DNA from: Roseovarius mucosus DSM 17069
GTDB lineage: Bacteria; Pseudomonadota; Alphaproteobacteria; Rhodobacterales; Rhodobacteraceae
DNA: 64,000 nt
Direction of reading: 5' to 3'
Assembly (NCBI RefSeq): GCF_000768555.3
Contig: NZ_KN293977.1
Span: 1 to 64,000, forward strand
The notes beneath the pieces are model-generated. The model saw only the letters and a program-made list of their open reading frames with translations. It made no database searches and had not been told where the DNA came from. The position numbers and the translations under genes are program-made. Positions 8,123 through 17,055 of the stretch are shown here, piece by piece (the first letter of the stretch is position 1; the number at the start of each line of letters is the position of its first letter).

Positions 8123-9079
8123 ATGAATATTCTGAAGACGTTAGCAATCGGCATCGCCGCGCTCGGGCTCTCGGCCCCTGCAGCAATGGCCGAATGGCAA
8201 CCGCGCAAGCCTATCGACTTTGTCATCATGGCAGGTCCAGGCGGCGGTGCAGACCAGATCGCCCGCTTTATTCAGTCGGTGGCCGAGAAGAAGGACATGA
8301 CGAACCGTCCTCTGATCCCCAACAACAAGGGTGGTGGATCCGGTGCAGAAGCGCTGATCTGGCTAAATTCCACGAATGACCCTGATCACACCATTCTGGT
8401 GACGCTCAATTCGTTCTTCTCGACGCCAATCCGGCAGCCGGAATTGGGCGTCGATATCCAGACCTTTACTCCGATTGCGATGATGGGCGTCGATCCCTTC
8501 GCCCTCTGGGTGCATAAGGACAGCGGCATCGAGAACTTCGAGCAGTGGGTTGATGCGGTCAAGGCGGCGGATGGCGAATATGTCACCGGCGGCACAGGCA
8601 CGGGTCAGGAAGACAGTATCGTTTTTGCCTACCTCAACAATGCCTTTGATCTCAAGTCGAAGTACATCCCCTTCGACGGTGGTGGTGCGGTTGCGGCGGC
8701 CCTGGCTGGCAAGCAGATCATGGCCACTGTGAACAACCCTGCTGAGGCGCGTGGCTTCTTCCAGTCGGGCGATGTGCGTCCGCTTCTGGTTTTCTCGGAC
8801 GAGCAGATGAGCGCCTATCCGGGCATTCCGACGCTCAAGGAAAAAGGCCACGATTTCAGCTACTACAACCAGCGGGCTGTTGTCGGTGCGCCGGGCATGT
8901 CGGATGAGGCCGCAGCCTATTACCAGAAGCTGTTCGAGGACATCTTCAACTCGGAAGAGTGGCAGGGCTACCTGGAAGCTGAATCGCTCTCGCCGCTGTG
9001 GATGAACCCCGACGAGCAGCGCGCCTATTGGCAGCTGCAGGTGGAAAACCACACCAAGCTGCTTTCTGGCATGAAGTGA
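8123..9079 (+). CDS. tctC: TctC-family periplasmic substrate-binding protein
   Basis: The extracytoplasmic solute receptor of a tripartite tricarboxylate transporter (TTT), 318 residues. A signal peptide is clear (LAIGIAALGLSAPAAMA, cleavage after A23). The mature part begins EWQPRKPIDFVIMAGPGGGADQIAR, the ligand-loop region of the Bug/TctC family. The ATG at 8123 follows GGGAGGAAG. tctB and tctA follow on the same strand, forming a complete TTT set. Because the genes upstream are oxalate-specific, the ligand is plausibly oxalate or a related small dicarboxylate (inference). The family otherwise covers citrate, tartrate, glutarate and aromatic acids. Confidence 0.92.
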   Translation: MNILKTLAIGIAALGLSAPAAMAEWQPRKPIDFVIMAGPGGGADQIARFIQSVAEKKDMTNRPLIPNNKGGGSGAEALIWLNSTNDPDHTILVTLNSFFSTPIRQPELGVDIQTFTPIAMMGVDPFALWVHKDSGIENFEQWVDAVKAADGEYVTGGTGTGQEDSIVFAYLNNAFDLKSKYIPFDGGGAVAAALAGKQIMATVNNPAEARGFFQSGDVRPLLVFSDEQMSAYPGIPTLKEKGHDFSYYNQRAVVGAPGMSDEAAAYYQKLFEDIFNSEEWQGYLEAESLSPLWMNPDEQRAYWQLQVENHTKLLSGMK

Positions 9080-9113
9080 TCTGAATCGAAACCGATAATA
9101 AGGAGGGCTGGCC

Positions 9114-9617
9114 ATGCGGGTTGGCGAAATAGTGACGGCGGGCGTGCTGGCCCTCCTCTCCATCTACCTGATGTACAAATCATCGGCGAACGGGATCGGT
9201 TTCGTGGCCGGGACCGGACCACAGGGCGGCTTCTGGCCATTCTGGCTGTCTCTCGGCATGCTGATCTCGACCGGCTTTATCGCCCTGAACTGGGTGCGGG
9301 GTACGTCTCCGCAATCCCAGTCGGATGAGCCTGTGCTCGACTCCTACGGGCTCAAGACATTGTTGCTCGTAGGGGGCGGTATCATCGGCTTTGTCGCGCT
9401 GATCGACGTCGTGTCGATGTATGGCGCGGTTGCGATCTTCATGATCTACTACCTCAAAGTTCTCGGTCGCCACGGCTGGTTTCTCACCGGCATGATGGCG
9501 GTAGTATTCCCGCTTGGGCTGTTCTTCTTCTTCGAAGGGCTAATGCAAATCTCGATGCCGACTGGCATGGGATTCACCGAGCCGGTGTTCAATGTCCTCT
9601 ACGAAATCATCTACTGA
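9114..9617 (+). CDS. tctB: TctB-family small membrane subunit
   Basis: The 167-residue four-helix subunit of the TTT transporter. It has a hydrophobic N-terminal helix (ITAGVLALLSIYLMY-like), the conserved early GFVAGTGPQGGFWPFW segment where TctB proteins have GPxxFP, and two closely spaced helices towards the C-terminus. AAGGAGG precedes the ATG. It lies 34 bp after tctC and 38 bp before tctA. The small subunit is assigned mainly by position and membrane topology, as TctB sequences diverge strongly. Confidence 0.88.
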   Translation: MRVGEIVTAGVLALLSIYLMYKSSANGIGFVAGTGPQGGFWPFWLSLGMLISTGFIALNWVRGTSPQSQSDEPVLDSYGLKTLLLVGGGIIGFVALIDVVSMYGAVAIFMIYYLKVLGRHGWFLTGMMAVVFPLGLFFFFEGLMQISMPTGMGFTEPVFNVLYEIIY

Positions 9618-9655
9618 GCCGGTCACGGCCTAGCTGACAAAGGGCGACCAAACCC

Positions 9656-11167
9656 ATGGAAATTCTATCTCTACTTGGCGACGGCATATTTGTCGCACTG
9701 CAACCTCTTAACCTTTTGCTCATCTTTGTTGGCGTGACTCTCGGGCTCTTTATCGGCGCAATGCCGGGTCTGGGTTCCGTGAATGGTGTGGCAATCCTGT
9801 TGCCGATCACCTTTCTGGTCCCGCCGGGATCTGCGATCATCTTCTTGGCCGCCATCTACTACGGGGCCATGTACGGGGGAGCGATTTCGTCGATTACCTT
9901 GGGTATTCCCGGGGCCTCGACGGCGGTCGCGACCACCTTTGACGGGCGACCACTGGCACTTCAGGGCAAGGCACGTCTTGCCCTCGTGGCGGCGGCTATT
10001 GCTTCGTTTGTTGGTGGAACGGTGTCGGTCGTGCTCTTCACCGGCTTTGCCCCGCTTTTGGCAACGGTGGCCCTCAGCTTTGGTCCGCCTGAAATCTTTG
10101 CACTCATGCTTTTGGCCTTTGCCACATTCGTGGGCCTCGGCGGTGATGATATCCCCAAGACGGTGTTCTCGATCTGCTTTGGACTCGTGCTTGCAACGGT
10201 CGGCTTCGACCAGATTTCCGGCGCGCCACGCTTGATCCTGCTCGACATGAACGGCTTTCTTGGGGGCATCAGTTTTCTCGTTTTGGCCATCGGTGTCTAT
10301 GGCATCGGCGAGATGATCTGGACGATTGAATCGACCCGGGGCGAAGTGACCAATACCGAAGCAAAGATCACGGTAAAGGGCATCGTCGAGGATACCGGTA
10401 CATCCTTCAAAAGAGGGTGGAAGGGTATGTCCATCGGCTCATTCCTCGGCTTCTTTGTTGGCGTGCTTCCGGCGGCGGGGGCTACACCTGCGTCGCTCAT
10501 GTCCTATGGCGTTACCAAGATGATCTCGAAACGCCCGGATGATTTCGGCAAAGGGCACGTTGGCGGCGTGGCTGCCCCGGAAGCAGCGAACAACTCTGCC
10601 TCGACCGGCTCCATGTTGCCGATGCTGACCTTGGGTATTCCTGGGTCTCCTACTACGGCAATTTTGCTTGGTGGTATGGTGATCTGGGGGTTGACCCCTG
10701 GCCCACGCCTGTTTGTGGAACAGTCGGATTTCGTCTGGGGTCTGATTGGATCGTTCTACGTATCCAACTTCTTCGCCGTGATCGTGAACCTCGCTTTCAT
10801 CCCGCTCTTTATCTGGATGCTGCGCATGCCCTTCACGGTTCTGGCACCGCTGATCTTTGTATTGTCGGTGGTCGGTGGCTACGCCGCGATGCAGGATATG
10901 TTCGACATCTGGCTGCTTCTGATCTTTGGCTTTGGCGCCTTCTTCCTGCGCAAGTTCGACTATCCGGTGGCGCCTGCGGTTCTGGCCATCGTGCTGGGTC
11001 CGATTGCCGAACCGACGCTGCGCCAATCGCTGCTTCTGTCCTCGGGCGATCCGTCGATCTTTTTCAACCGTCCGATTTCGGCACCGATCATGGTGGTCGC
11101 GATCATCTTGATCCTGATGCCCGCGTTCAAATACTTGCGCCCCCGCCGGGCCAAGCCAGCCGAATAA
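9656..11167 (+). CDS. tctA: TctA-family large permease subunit
   Basis: The 503-residue multi-spanning permease of the TTT system. The family hallmarks are the early glycine-rich loop IGAMPGLGSVNGVAILLP, IYYGAMYGGAISSITLGIPG, and the second repeat PEAANNSASTGSMLPMLTLGIPGSPTTAILLGG. The start matches family length. It is the last gene of the oxalate/Tct run. A GC-rich hairpin followed by TTTT closes the unit 24 bases downstream and also faces the regulator gene coming from the other side. Confidence 0.94.
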   Translation: MEILSLLGDGIFVALQPLNLLLIFVGVTLGLFIGAMPGLGSVNGVAILLPITFLVPPGSAIIFLAAIYYGAMYGGAISSITLGIPGASTAVATTFDGRPLALQGKARLALVAAAIASFVGGTVSVVLFTGFAPLLATVALSFGPPEIFALMLLAFATFVGLGGDDIPKTVFSICFGLVLATVGFDQISGAPRLILLDMNGFLGGISFLVLAIGVYGIGEMIWTIESTRGEVTNTEAKITVKGIVEDTGTSFKRGWKGMSIGSFLGFFVGVLPAAGATPASLMSYGVTKMISKRPDDFGKGHVGGVAAPEAANNSASTGSMLPMLTLGIPGSPTTAILLGGMVIWGLTPGPRLFVEQSDFVWGLIGSFYVSNFFAVIVNLAFIPLFIWMLRMPFTVLAPLIFVLSVVGGYAAMQDMFDIWLLLIFGFGAFFLRKFDYPVAPAVLAIVLGPIAEPTLRQSLLLSSGDPSIFFNRPISAPIMVVAIILILMPAFKYLRPRRAKPAE

Positions 11168-11190
11168 GGACACATCGAGAGAAATGGAAG

Positions 11191-11208
11191 GGGGGCCAAT
11201 CGGCCCCC
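11191..11208. terminator. Bidirectional intrinsic terminator
   Basis: GGGGGCC-AATC-GGCCCCC followed by TTTT on the plus strand. It lies between the convergent tctA (ends 11167) and the XRE regulator (ends 11212). Confidence 0.8.
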
Positions 11209-11211
11209 TTT

Positions 11212-12618
11212 TCAGCTTTCATAACGGGTGCTGCCGCGCCGGTTTTCGTCAATTGGCAATTCCATCAACAAGGGCTGATGCGCGCGCTGTGAACAGGCCT
11301 GACGCGGGCAGAGGTTGCAGTTGAGACCGATGGGCGCATAGAGCTTGGGGTCGTCGAAATTGTAGCTTGAGGCATAGCGCAGGCGATGCGCATATTTCGC
11401 CTCGCAGCCTAAGGCGAGTGTCAGGCGGCGGTCCTGCGTTTCCTCGCTGAAAACCGGACGATGCACTGTGCGGCTGACAGTGAAATACCGCGCGCCGTCC
11501 GGCATTTCGACGAATTGCGGCATCATCACGCCGGGTTGATAAAACGCCGTGTGAATGTTCCACACTGGGCACGATCCGCCATACTCCGCAAGGTGAAACG
11601 AGGTGGAATTGAAGCGTTTGGTGACGTTCCCAGCCTTGTCGATGCGCAAGAAGAAGAACGGCACGCCGCGCGCGCCTTCGCGTTGCAGGGTGGTCAGGCG
11701 CTGACACACCTGTTCGAACGAGGTGCTGAACACGGCGGCAACGCGGTCAATGTCATAGGCGGCCAACTCGGCCTCGCGCAAGAAGGCGTCATAGGGCATG
11801 AGAAACGCGGCGGCAAAGTAATTGGCCAACTCCACCCGTAGCCGAGCCAAGGCATGTTGCGATCCAAGTCCGCTGCGATCCACAATCCCCGACAGAACGT
11901 CCGGATAGGCGACAAGGCACAGCACATGCGCCAATTGGAAGGCGCGGTTTGAGGTGTCAAGCGCCTGCGACAGATGCACGACGCCTGTGGCTTCGTCATA
12001 ATAGCGCAGGGCATCGCCTATTTCTCCGATCCGCCGGATGCGCACGCTGATGCCGTGCCGCATCCGCAACCGCTCTCTCAGGTCGAAATAGCGATCTTCG
12101 GGCGAGCTGAATTCCCCGTCGCGTGCGCTTTCGGCGGCGCGCTCCAATTCCGGGAAATGGTTCTCGTGGTCGCGAAAGAAGTTGTGGATCACTGTCTCGG
12201 GTGAGCTGCGCAAGAGTTCGTCGGCGGCGTTCTCTCCCGCAAGGCTCAGGATCTTTTCCAACGCCGTGCGATAGGCACCGTGTAATTCGAGAAAAAGATC
12301 AACCAACCGGGGGGCGTGATCGACCGCGCCGCGCAATTCCTGCAGATCCGGGCGGTCCGACGCAAACACCGGATCGCGCACCGCATGGCGCAGGTCGGCC
12401 ACCCGGCGCGCGGTCTCGTCCCGCGTCAGATCACGCCAATCGACCGCATAGGCATCGGCGATGGACATCAGCATCTGCACCGACAGGCTGCGCTGGTTGT
12501 TTTCCAGCAGGTTAATATAGGACGGGCTGACGTCCAGCTTGCGGGCCATGTCGGCCTGGGTTTGCCCCCGCTCGCGCCGCAGCTGGCGCAGTCGAGGGCC
12601 GATGAGGGTCTTGGCCAT
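11212..12618 (-). CDS. XRE-family regulator of the short-chain fatty acyl (ScfR/RamB) type
   Basis: A 468-residue regulator. The N-terminal Cro/CI helix-turn-helix reads RRERGQTQADMARKLDVSPSYINLLENNQR (residues about 12-42 in two pieces). An ImmA/IrrE-like region follows around NRAFQLAHVL, where the metallopeptidase HExxH is degenerate. The C-terminal ScfR domain has the cysteine cluster GLNCNLCPRQAC. Family members control propionyl-CoA, glyoxylate-shunt or acetate metabolism by sensing acyl-CoAs. The start at 12618 gives the standard MAKTLIGPRLRQLR N-terminus. The gene is divergent from the PanE-like gene, with a 9-bp inverted repeat between them that is likely its own operator. Confidence 0.88.
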   Translation of the reverse strand: MAKTLIGPRLRQLRRERGQTQADMARKLDVSPSYINLLENNQRSLSVQMLMSIADAYAVDWRDLTRDETARRVADLRHAVRDPVFASDRPDLQELRGAVDHAPRLVDLFLELHGAYRTALEKILSLAGENAADELLRSSPETVIHNFFRDHENHFPELERAAESARDGEFSSPEDRYFDLRERLRMRHGISVRIRRIGEIGDALRYYDEATGVVHLSQALDTSNRAFQLAHVLCLVAYPDVLSGIVDRSGLGSQHALARLRVELANYFAAAFLMPYDAFLREAELAAYDIDRVAAVFSTSFEQVCQRLTTLQREGARGVPFFFLRIDKAGNVTKRFNSTSFHLAEYGGSCPVWNIHTAFYQPGVMMPQFVEMPDGARYFTVSRTVHRPVFSEETQDRRLTLALGCEAKYAHRLRYASSYNFDDPKLYAPIGLNCNLCPRQACSQRAHQPLLMELPIDENRRGSTRYES

Positions 12619-12630
12619 AGGAAACCTTAC

Positions 12631-12659
12631 AACATTACAGATTTTTGCGATGTAATGTT
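12631..12659. promoter_or_regulatory. Inverted repeat in the divergent XRE/PanE-like promoter
   Basis: AACATTACA (12631-12639) and TGTAATGTT (12651-12659) are perfect 9-base arms with an 11-base spacer. Another TTACA half-site (CCTTACAA) lies at 12625-12632. The repeat sits 13 bases above the regulator start, the expected place for an autoregulatory operator. Confidence 0.6.
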
Positions 12660-12759
12660 TACTATACACACATTGACATTAATTTCGTAGTGAAATCGGC
12701 GCGCTCCTATATAACTAGTGGAACCAAAACACGCGCAAGATTCTTTCGAAAGGACTGTC

Positions 12760-13812
12760 ATGGCATATCGCATCGTAATCCTTGGGGCCTCCTACGGCTC
12801 TCTTCTTGGCACCAAGCTTTTGATGGCCGGGCAGGATGTGACGCTTGTCTGCCGCCAGTCCACGGCTGATCTCATCAACTCCGAGGGCACCGATGTGCGC
12901 ATCAAGCTGCGTGACGAGGCAGAGCATCGTTCGCTCCGCTCGCATGATATGCCTGGTACGCTCAACGCTCTGGCGCCCGAGGATGTCAATCCCGCCGATT
13001 ATGACATGGTGGCGCTTGCCATGTCCGAGCCGCAGTATTGTGCCCAGAATATCGTCGACCTCTTGGGTCGCATTGCTGCTGCGGGCACGCCGTGCCTCTC
13101 GATCATGAACATGCCGCCGTTGCCCTATCTGCGCCGGGTGCCGGGGCTGGACACGTCGAAGCTTGAAGCGGCCTATACGTGCCCGAGTGCGTGGGCCGCG
13201 TTCAAGCCTGGCACAGTCACGCTCTGCAGCCCTGATCCGCAAGCATATCGCGTGGCCGAGGATGGCGCCAATACGCTGCATGTCGGCCTGCCCACCAATT
13301 TCAAGGCGGCCATTTTCGAGGATGAGGCCCATAACCGCATCCTGCGTGATCTGGAGGCGGCGATTGATGCGGTGACGGTCGATGGCAAGGACGTGCCGGT
13401 CAAGCTGCGCGTGTTCGACTCGATCTATGTTCCCTTTGCCAAATGGAGCATGCTGCTTACCGGCAATTACCGCTGTGTCCTGCCCGAGGGCGCGCGCCCG
13501 ATCAAAGAGGCGGTGCATGGCGATGTGGCGCTGTCGGAAAAGATCTACAGCACCGTTGACGAGGTTGTGCGCCGATTGGGTGCAGAGGCCGACGATGCCG
13601 TGCCGTTCGCCAAATATGCCAGTGCCGCCAATGGCTTGCTCAAGCCGTCCTCGGCTGCGCGGGCAATTGAAGGCGGGGCCGATCGGATTGAGCGGGTTGA
13701 TATGCTGGTGAAACTTATCGCCGACCAGCAGGGCATCGAGTCGAGTGAATTCTCCGGCATCGTCGATACGGTGAATGCACGGCTCAAGGCCAATCGTCGC
13801 AACGCCGCTTGA
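12760..13812 (+). CDS. Ketopantoate reductase-like NAD(P)-dependent dehydrogenase
   Basis: A 350-residue protein of the ApbA/PanE-like superfamily. The Rossmann fingerprint is GASYGSLLG (G9, G13, G17), followed by LLMAGQDVTLVCR, and the C-terminal helical domain contains KWSMLLTGNY, equivalent to the PanE catalytic-lysine segment. The start at 12760 follows AAGGA. True ketopantoate reductases are shorter (about 300 residues). In methylotrophs a PanE paralogue (PanE2) reduces oxalyl-CoA to glyoxylate next to frc/oxc. The nearby oxalate cluster makes that the most attractive role here, but the assignment rests on family and proximity only. It could instead act on another 2-oxo acid. Confidence 0.7.
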   Translation: MAYRIVILGASYGSLLGTKLLMAGQDVTLVCRQSTADLINSEGTDVRIKLRDEAEHRSLRSHDMPGTLNALAPEDVNPADYDMVALAMSEPQYCAQNIVDLLGRIAAAGTPCLSIMNMPPLPYLRRVPGLDTSKLEAAYTCPSAWAAFKPGTVTLCSPDPQAYRVAEDGANTLHVGLPTNFKAAIFEDEAHNRILRDLEAAIDAVTVDGKDVPVKLRVFDSIYVPFAKWSMLLTGNYRCVLPEGARPIKEAVHGDVALSEKIYSTVDEVVRRLGAEADDAVPFAKYASAANGLLKPSSAARAIEGGADRIERVDMLVKLIADQQGIESSEFSGIVDTVNARLKANRRNAA

Positions 13813-13835
13813 GGTGGGACATAAGCGCTCGCGGC

Positions 13836-14798
13836 TCAGGCCGCGAGACCCTTGCTGCCCATGCGCAGGAATTTTTCGCGCCGGTCCTTGATAAGGGCGG
13901 CGCGATCTTTTTCGGCTAACTCACTGAGCATCGCCTCGATTGTTCTACCCACCGCGGCAATGGCGCTTACCGGATCACGGTGCGCGCCGCCCAAGGGTTC
14001 ATCAATCACGCGGTCCGCAACACCAAGCCGGGTCAGATCCTGAGCGGTGAGGCGCAGCGCTTCGGCGGCCTCACGCATCTTTTCGGAATCCTTCCATAGG
14101 ATCGATGCGCAACCTTCGGGCGAAATCACCGAATAAACAGAGTGTTCCAGCATCGCCACGCGGTTGGCAGAGGCAAAGGCCACGGCCCCACCCGAGCCAC
14201 CTTCGCCGATGATGACCGAGACCAACGGCACGCCGATGGCAAGACAGGTTTCGGTCGCGCGGGCAATCGCCTCGCTCTGGCCGCGTTCCTCTGCCCCCTT
14301 GCCGGGATAGGCACCGGGCGTGTCTACCAGCGTCACAACCGGCAGGCCAAAGCGGTCGGCCATCTGCATCAGGCGTACGGCCTTGCGATAGCCCTCGGGG
14401 CGGGCCATGCCGAAATTGCGGGCGATCCGGCTCTTGGTATCGTTACCCTTTTCATGGCCGATCACCATCACGGGGCGCCCGTTGATCCGGGCAAGACCGC
14501 CCATTATGGCGTGATCCTCGCCAAAGGCGCGGTCGCCGGCGAGAGGGGTGTAATCGGAGAACAGTGCCTCGATATAGTCGCGGCAATGCGGGCGGTCTGG
14601 GTGACGCGCGACCTGGCATTTACGCCATGGAGTCAAAGACTTGTAGAGATCGCGTAGCATCTCGGCGGCCTTGGCATCCAGGGCGGCGGCCTCTGCCTCG
14701 ACGTTCATCTCGGCGTTTCCGCGGGCAATGGCGCGCAGTTCCTCGGCCTTGCCTTCAATCTCGGCCAGAGGCTTTTCAAAGTCGAGGTAGTTGGTCAT
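13836..14798 (-). CDS. accA: Acetyl-CoA carboxylase carboxyltransferase alpha subunit
   Basis: The alpha chain of the carboxyltransferase that makes malonyl-CoA for fatty acid synthesis; partner of AccD (18327-19247). Its 320 residues match the family length (E. coli 319). Family sequences are [14 protein letters not shown] at the N-terminus, [48 protein letters not shown] and [15 protein letters not shown]. It is encoded apart from accD, as is usual in alphaproteobacteria. It converges with the PanE-like gene (23-bp gap). Confidence 0.97.
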   Translation of the reverse strand: MTNYLDFEKPLAEIEGKAEELRAIARGNAEMNVEAEAAALDAKAAEMLRDLYKSLTPWRKCQVARHPDRPHCRDYIEALFSDYTPLAGDRAFGEDHAIMGGLARINGRPVMVIGHEKGNDTKSRIARNFGMARPEGYRKAVRLMQMADRFGLPVVTLVDTPGAYPGKGAEERGQSEAIARATETCLAIGVPLVSVIIGEGGSGGAVAFASANRVAMLEHSVYSVISPEGCASILWKDSEKMREAAEALRLTAQDLTRLGVADRVIDEPLGGAHRDPVSAIAAVGRTIEAMLSELAEKDRAALIKDRREKFLRMGSKGLAA

Positions 14799-14869
14799 TG
14801 CGCTCAGGTCTCCACGGTTGCCGTGGCGTTATATGGCTGCAAGAGCGACGATTTGCAATCACAACCGGG

Positions 14870-15466
14870 TCAGGAGGGCCAGAGTACGGGGATCAATGTT
14901 GCGATGAGCAGGGTGGCCATGAGCCAGTTGAAAATGCGCAGGCGGGTTTGGTTCTTGAGGAGGCGGCGGAGTTGTTGGCCAAGCAGGGTCCAGCTTGTGG
15001 TGCTGATGCTTGAGACCACAACATATACGCCTGCGACCCAAAGGACCGAGGCCAGATCGCGACCTGTTGCATAAAGGGTGATAGCCGAAAGCGCCATGCT
15101 CCACGCTTTGGGATTGACCCATTGGAACGCCGCAGATTGCAAGAAAGTCAATGGCTTACCGGACGCTTCCGCATCGCGGGGAGGGGCGGCGTTGGCGATT
15201 TTCCACGCGAGATAGACGAGGTAGGCGACGGAACCGATCTTGAGCAGGGTGTAGCTGAGCGGCCATAGGTCGAAAACCTGCATCACGCCAAGGCCGACGC
15301 AGGCCACCATTAGTGGAAACCCCAATCCGATCCCCAACATATGGGGAATCGACCGTGTAAACCCGAAATTTGTCCCCGACGCCATGAGCATGAGGTTGTT
15401 TGGCCCCGGAGTCATGACCGTGACGAAGGCGAAAGTGGCGAGGGCGGTGAGCAAATCGAGTGTCAT
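14870..15466 (-). CDS. LysE/RhtB-family amino acid exporter
   Basis: A 198-residue inner-membrane protein with six predicted hydrophobic segments. It has the family N-terminal signature TVMTPGPNNLMLMASG and the mid-protein FLQSAAFQWVNPKAWSMAL, where the NPK motif is conserved. It exports an amino acid or analogue, whose identity is not visible. It is divergent from an AsnC/Lrp regulator (81-bp gap), the standard arrangement in which the regulator senses the exported amino acid. Confidence 0.92.
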   Translation of the reverse strand: MTLDLLTALATFAFVTVMTPGPNNLMLMASGTNFGFTRSIPHMLGIGLGFPLMVACVGLGVMQVFDLWPLSYTLLKIGSVAYLVYLAWKIANAAPPRDAEASGKPLTFLQSAAFQWVNPKAWSMALSAITLYATGRDLASVLWVAGVYVVVSSISTTSWTLLGQQLRRLLKNQTRLRIFNWLMATLLIATLIPVLWPS

Positions 15467-15547
15467 GCCGCAACCTTATGCGAGAAAATCTGCCATGAAA
15501 TTGCGTTCTGTTGCGATTTATAGGAATCAATGCAATAAAATTGATCC

Positions 15548-15991
15548 ATGGACAAGATCGGTGAGCGTATATTGCAAGAGTTAACCCGCGATGGCCGGAT
15601 CAGCAATCTGGAGCTTGCGGAGAAGGTGGGGCTGTCGCCGTCTGCCTGTCTGCGGCGGGTGCAGGATCTGGAGCGCCGGGGTATCATAGCGGGCTATCGC
15701 GCGGTGCTGGATCGCGGCGCGCTTGGTATCGGGTTTCTGGCCTATGTCACGGTCGGGCTCAACAGCCACACCAAGGCCAGTCAGGTGGCCTTTGAGCAGG
15801 CGATGAGCCGCGCGCCAGAGGTGGTGGAATGCCACAACATCACCGGAGCGGTGGAATATATCCTGCGGGTCGAAGTGGCCGATCTGGCGGCCTACAAACG
15901 GTTTCACACCGATGTTCTGGGCACGCTGCCGCAGGTCAATGCGATCACGTCCTATGTGGTGATGGGGTCGCCCAAGGATGGGCGCGGATGA
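15548..15991 (+). CDS. Lrp/AsnC-family regulator
   Basis: A 147-residue regulator with an N-terminal winged helix (RISNLELAEKVGLSPSACLRRVQDLE) and a C-terminal RAM domain (EVVECHNITGAVEYILRVEVADLAAYKRF) that binds amino acids and drives oligomerisation. The start ATG has only a weak ribosome binding site. The divergent position suggests it controls the LysE-type exporter. The shared 81-base spacer is AT-rich compared with its surroundings, with several short AATCAATGCAATA-like half-sites. A GC hairpin downstream (16014-16033) ends the unit. Confidence 0.93.
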   Translation: MDKIGERILQELTRDGRISNLELAEKVGLSPSACLRRVQDLERRGIIAGYRAVLDRGALGIGFLAYVTVGLNSHTKASQVAFEQAMSRAPEVVECHNITGAVEYILRVEVADLAAYKRFHTDVLGTLPQVNAITSYVVMGSPKDGRG

Positions 15992-16013
15992 AAACAGCCC
16001 CATAAAATGAAAG

Positions 16014-16033
16014 GGGGCCGTTGGTTCGGCCCC
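16014..16033 (+). terminator. Probable intrinsic terminator after the Lrp gene
   Basis: GGGGCCG-TTGGTT-CGGCCCC lies 23 bases after the Lrp stop codon. The T-run that follows is weak on either strand. It may also serve the convergent LysM gene. Confidence 0.6.
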
Positions 16034-16073
16034 TCGATCATTCCTGCCATCGTAACTGGAAATCCCCGTAAAG

Positions 16074-16697
16074 TCAGGGGGTTGGAAGGTTTAGCACCTG
16101 ACCGACGCGCAAGCGATCCGTGGGCTGCATCGTGTCGGCATTGGCGGCGAGGATGTCAGCCTGCCGCGCGAAATCGCTGTAAAAGCGATAGGCGATAGAG
16201 GCGAGGCTGTCGCCGGTGGCCACGGTATAGGTGGTGGGCACGCGAGGGCGAGCGGGTTGCGACAGGGCGCTGAGAAGAAGGGCGGTATCAACCCGGCCTT
16301 CGGCGGTTACGAGACCTTGGGGCACCTCGACCTTGCCCTTCTTGGCGGCGTCATTCACGAGCGCGTCGATGTAGCCTTCGGACTGCCCCTGTTGCAGCGC
16401 CCCAAGCACCATGGATTCAAGTGCAGTGCCAACCGGCATGGCTGTCTGCGGTTGAGGAGCGGTAGGGGTTGGGGCTGCGGGAAGGGCTGGCAACGTGGCA
16501 ACATCCGTATTGTTTACCAACGGTTCAGTCGCGTGCGCAGGCGCGGTGAGCGTCGAGAGGTCCGGAGCAACGCGAGTGACATCGGTGTCGATCACGGGGG
16601 GCAAGTCGGCCACGGGACGCGATTTTCCGGGCTGAAGCAGGATCAACGCAAGGGTTACAGCGACAAATCCCGCCGCGATCAGTGTTGCACGCAACAT
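16074..16697 (-). CDS. Membrane-anchored LysM domain protein
   Basis: 207 residues. An N-terminal hydrophobic helix (LIAAGFVAVTLALILLQPG) acts as an uncleaved anchor or signal peptide, then a proline/alanine-rich periplasmic linker leads to a C-terminal LysM module (TYTVATGDSLASIAYRFY, ending RVGQVLNLP), which binds peptidoglycan glycan chains. There is no catalytic domain, so an envelope-structural or adaptor role is likely. It stands alone, with 358 bases upstream before folC and a hairpin downstream. Confidence 0.85.
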   Translation of the reverse strand: MLRATLIAAGFVAVTLALILLQPGKSRPVADLPPVIDTDVTRVAPDLSTLTAPAHATEPLVNNTDVATLPALPAAPTPTAPQPQTAMPVGTALESMVLGALQQGQSEGYIDALVNDAAKKGKVEVPQGLVTAEGRVDTALLLSALSQPARPRVPTTYTVATGDSLASIAYRFYSDFARQADILAANADTMQPTDRLRVGQVLNLPTP

Positions 16698-16972
16698 AAG
16701 AAAACCTCATAATAATCAACGCTTTGGGAATATGCGGCCGGGGTCGTCGTACAGGCAACCGCTGTTGCTGCATCGCCAGTGTCACGGTTTGGCACGGCTC
16801 TATCCCCCTCGACGATTATGCAGTCCGGCGGGCAGGTGAGCCGGATTTTATTGCCTATATTTAGTCTGAATTTCAAGATTTCGTCAATATGGAGTGATTC
16901 GGAAATGGTCCTAAAACTCCGGAAAAGTCCGAAAAACCGCTGATTTCTCTCACGGTGTGGTTCACAGAGGGC

Positions 16973-16993
16973 GACCTTACAATCTGTAAGGTC
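16973..16993. promoter_or_regulatory. Perfect inverted repeat in the lysM-folC gap
   Basis: GACCTTACA-ATC-TGTAAGGTC, two 9-base perfect arms. Further half-sites follow: CCTTAC at 16993-16998 and GTAAG at 17008-17012. No T-run follows, so it looks like a protein-binding site. It shares CCTTACAA with the XRE-gene operator region at 12625-12632. The rest of the 358-base gap 16698-17055 shows nothing else I can name. Confidence 0.5.
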
Positions 16994-17055
16994 CTTACGT
17001 GGATTTTGTAAGCTTTTTGCGTGTGTCTGTGCTGTGCCCCGGTCCGCCGGACTAC

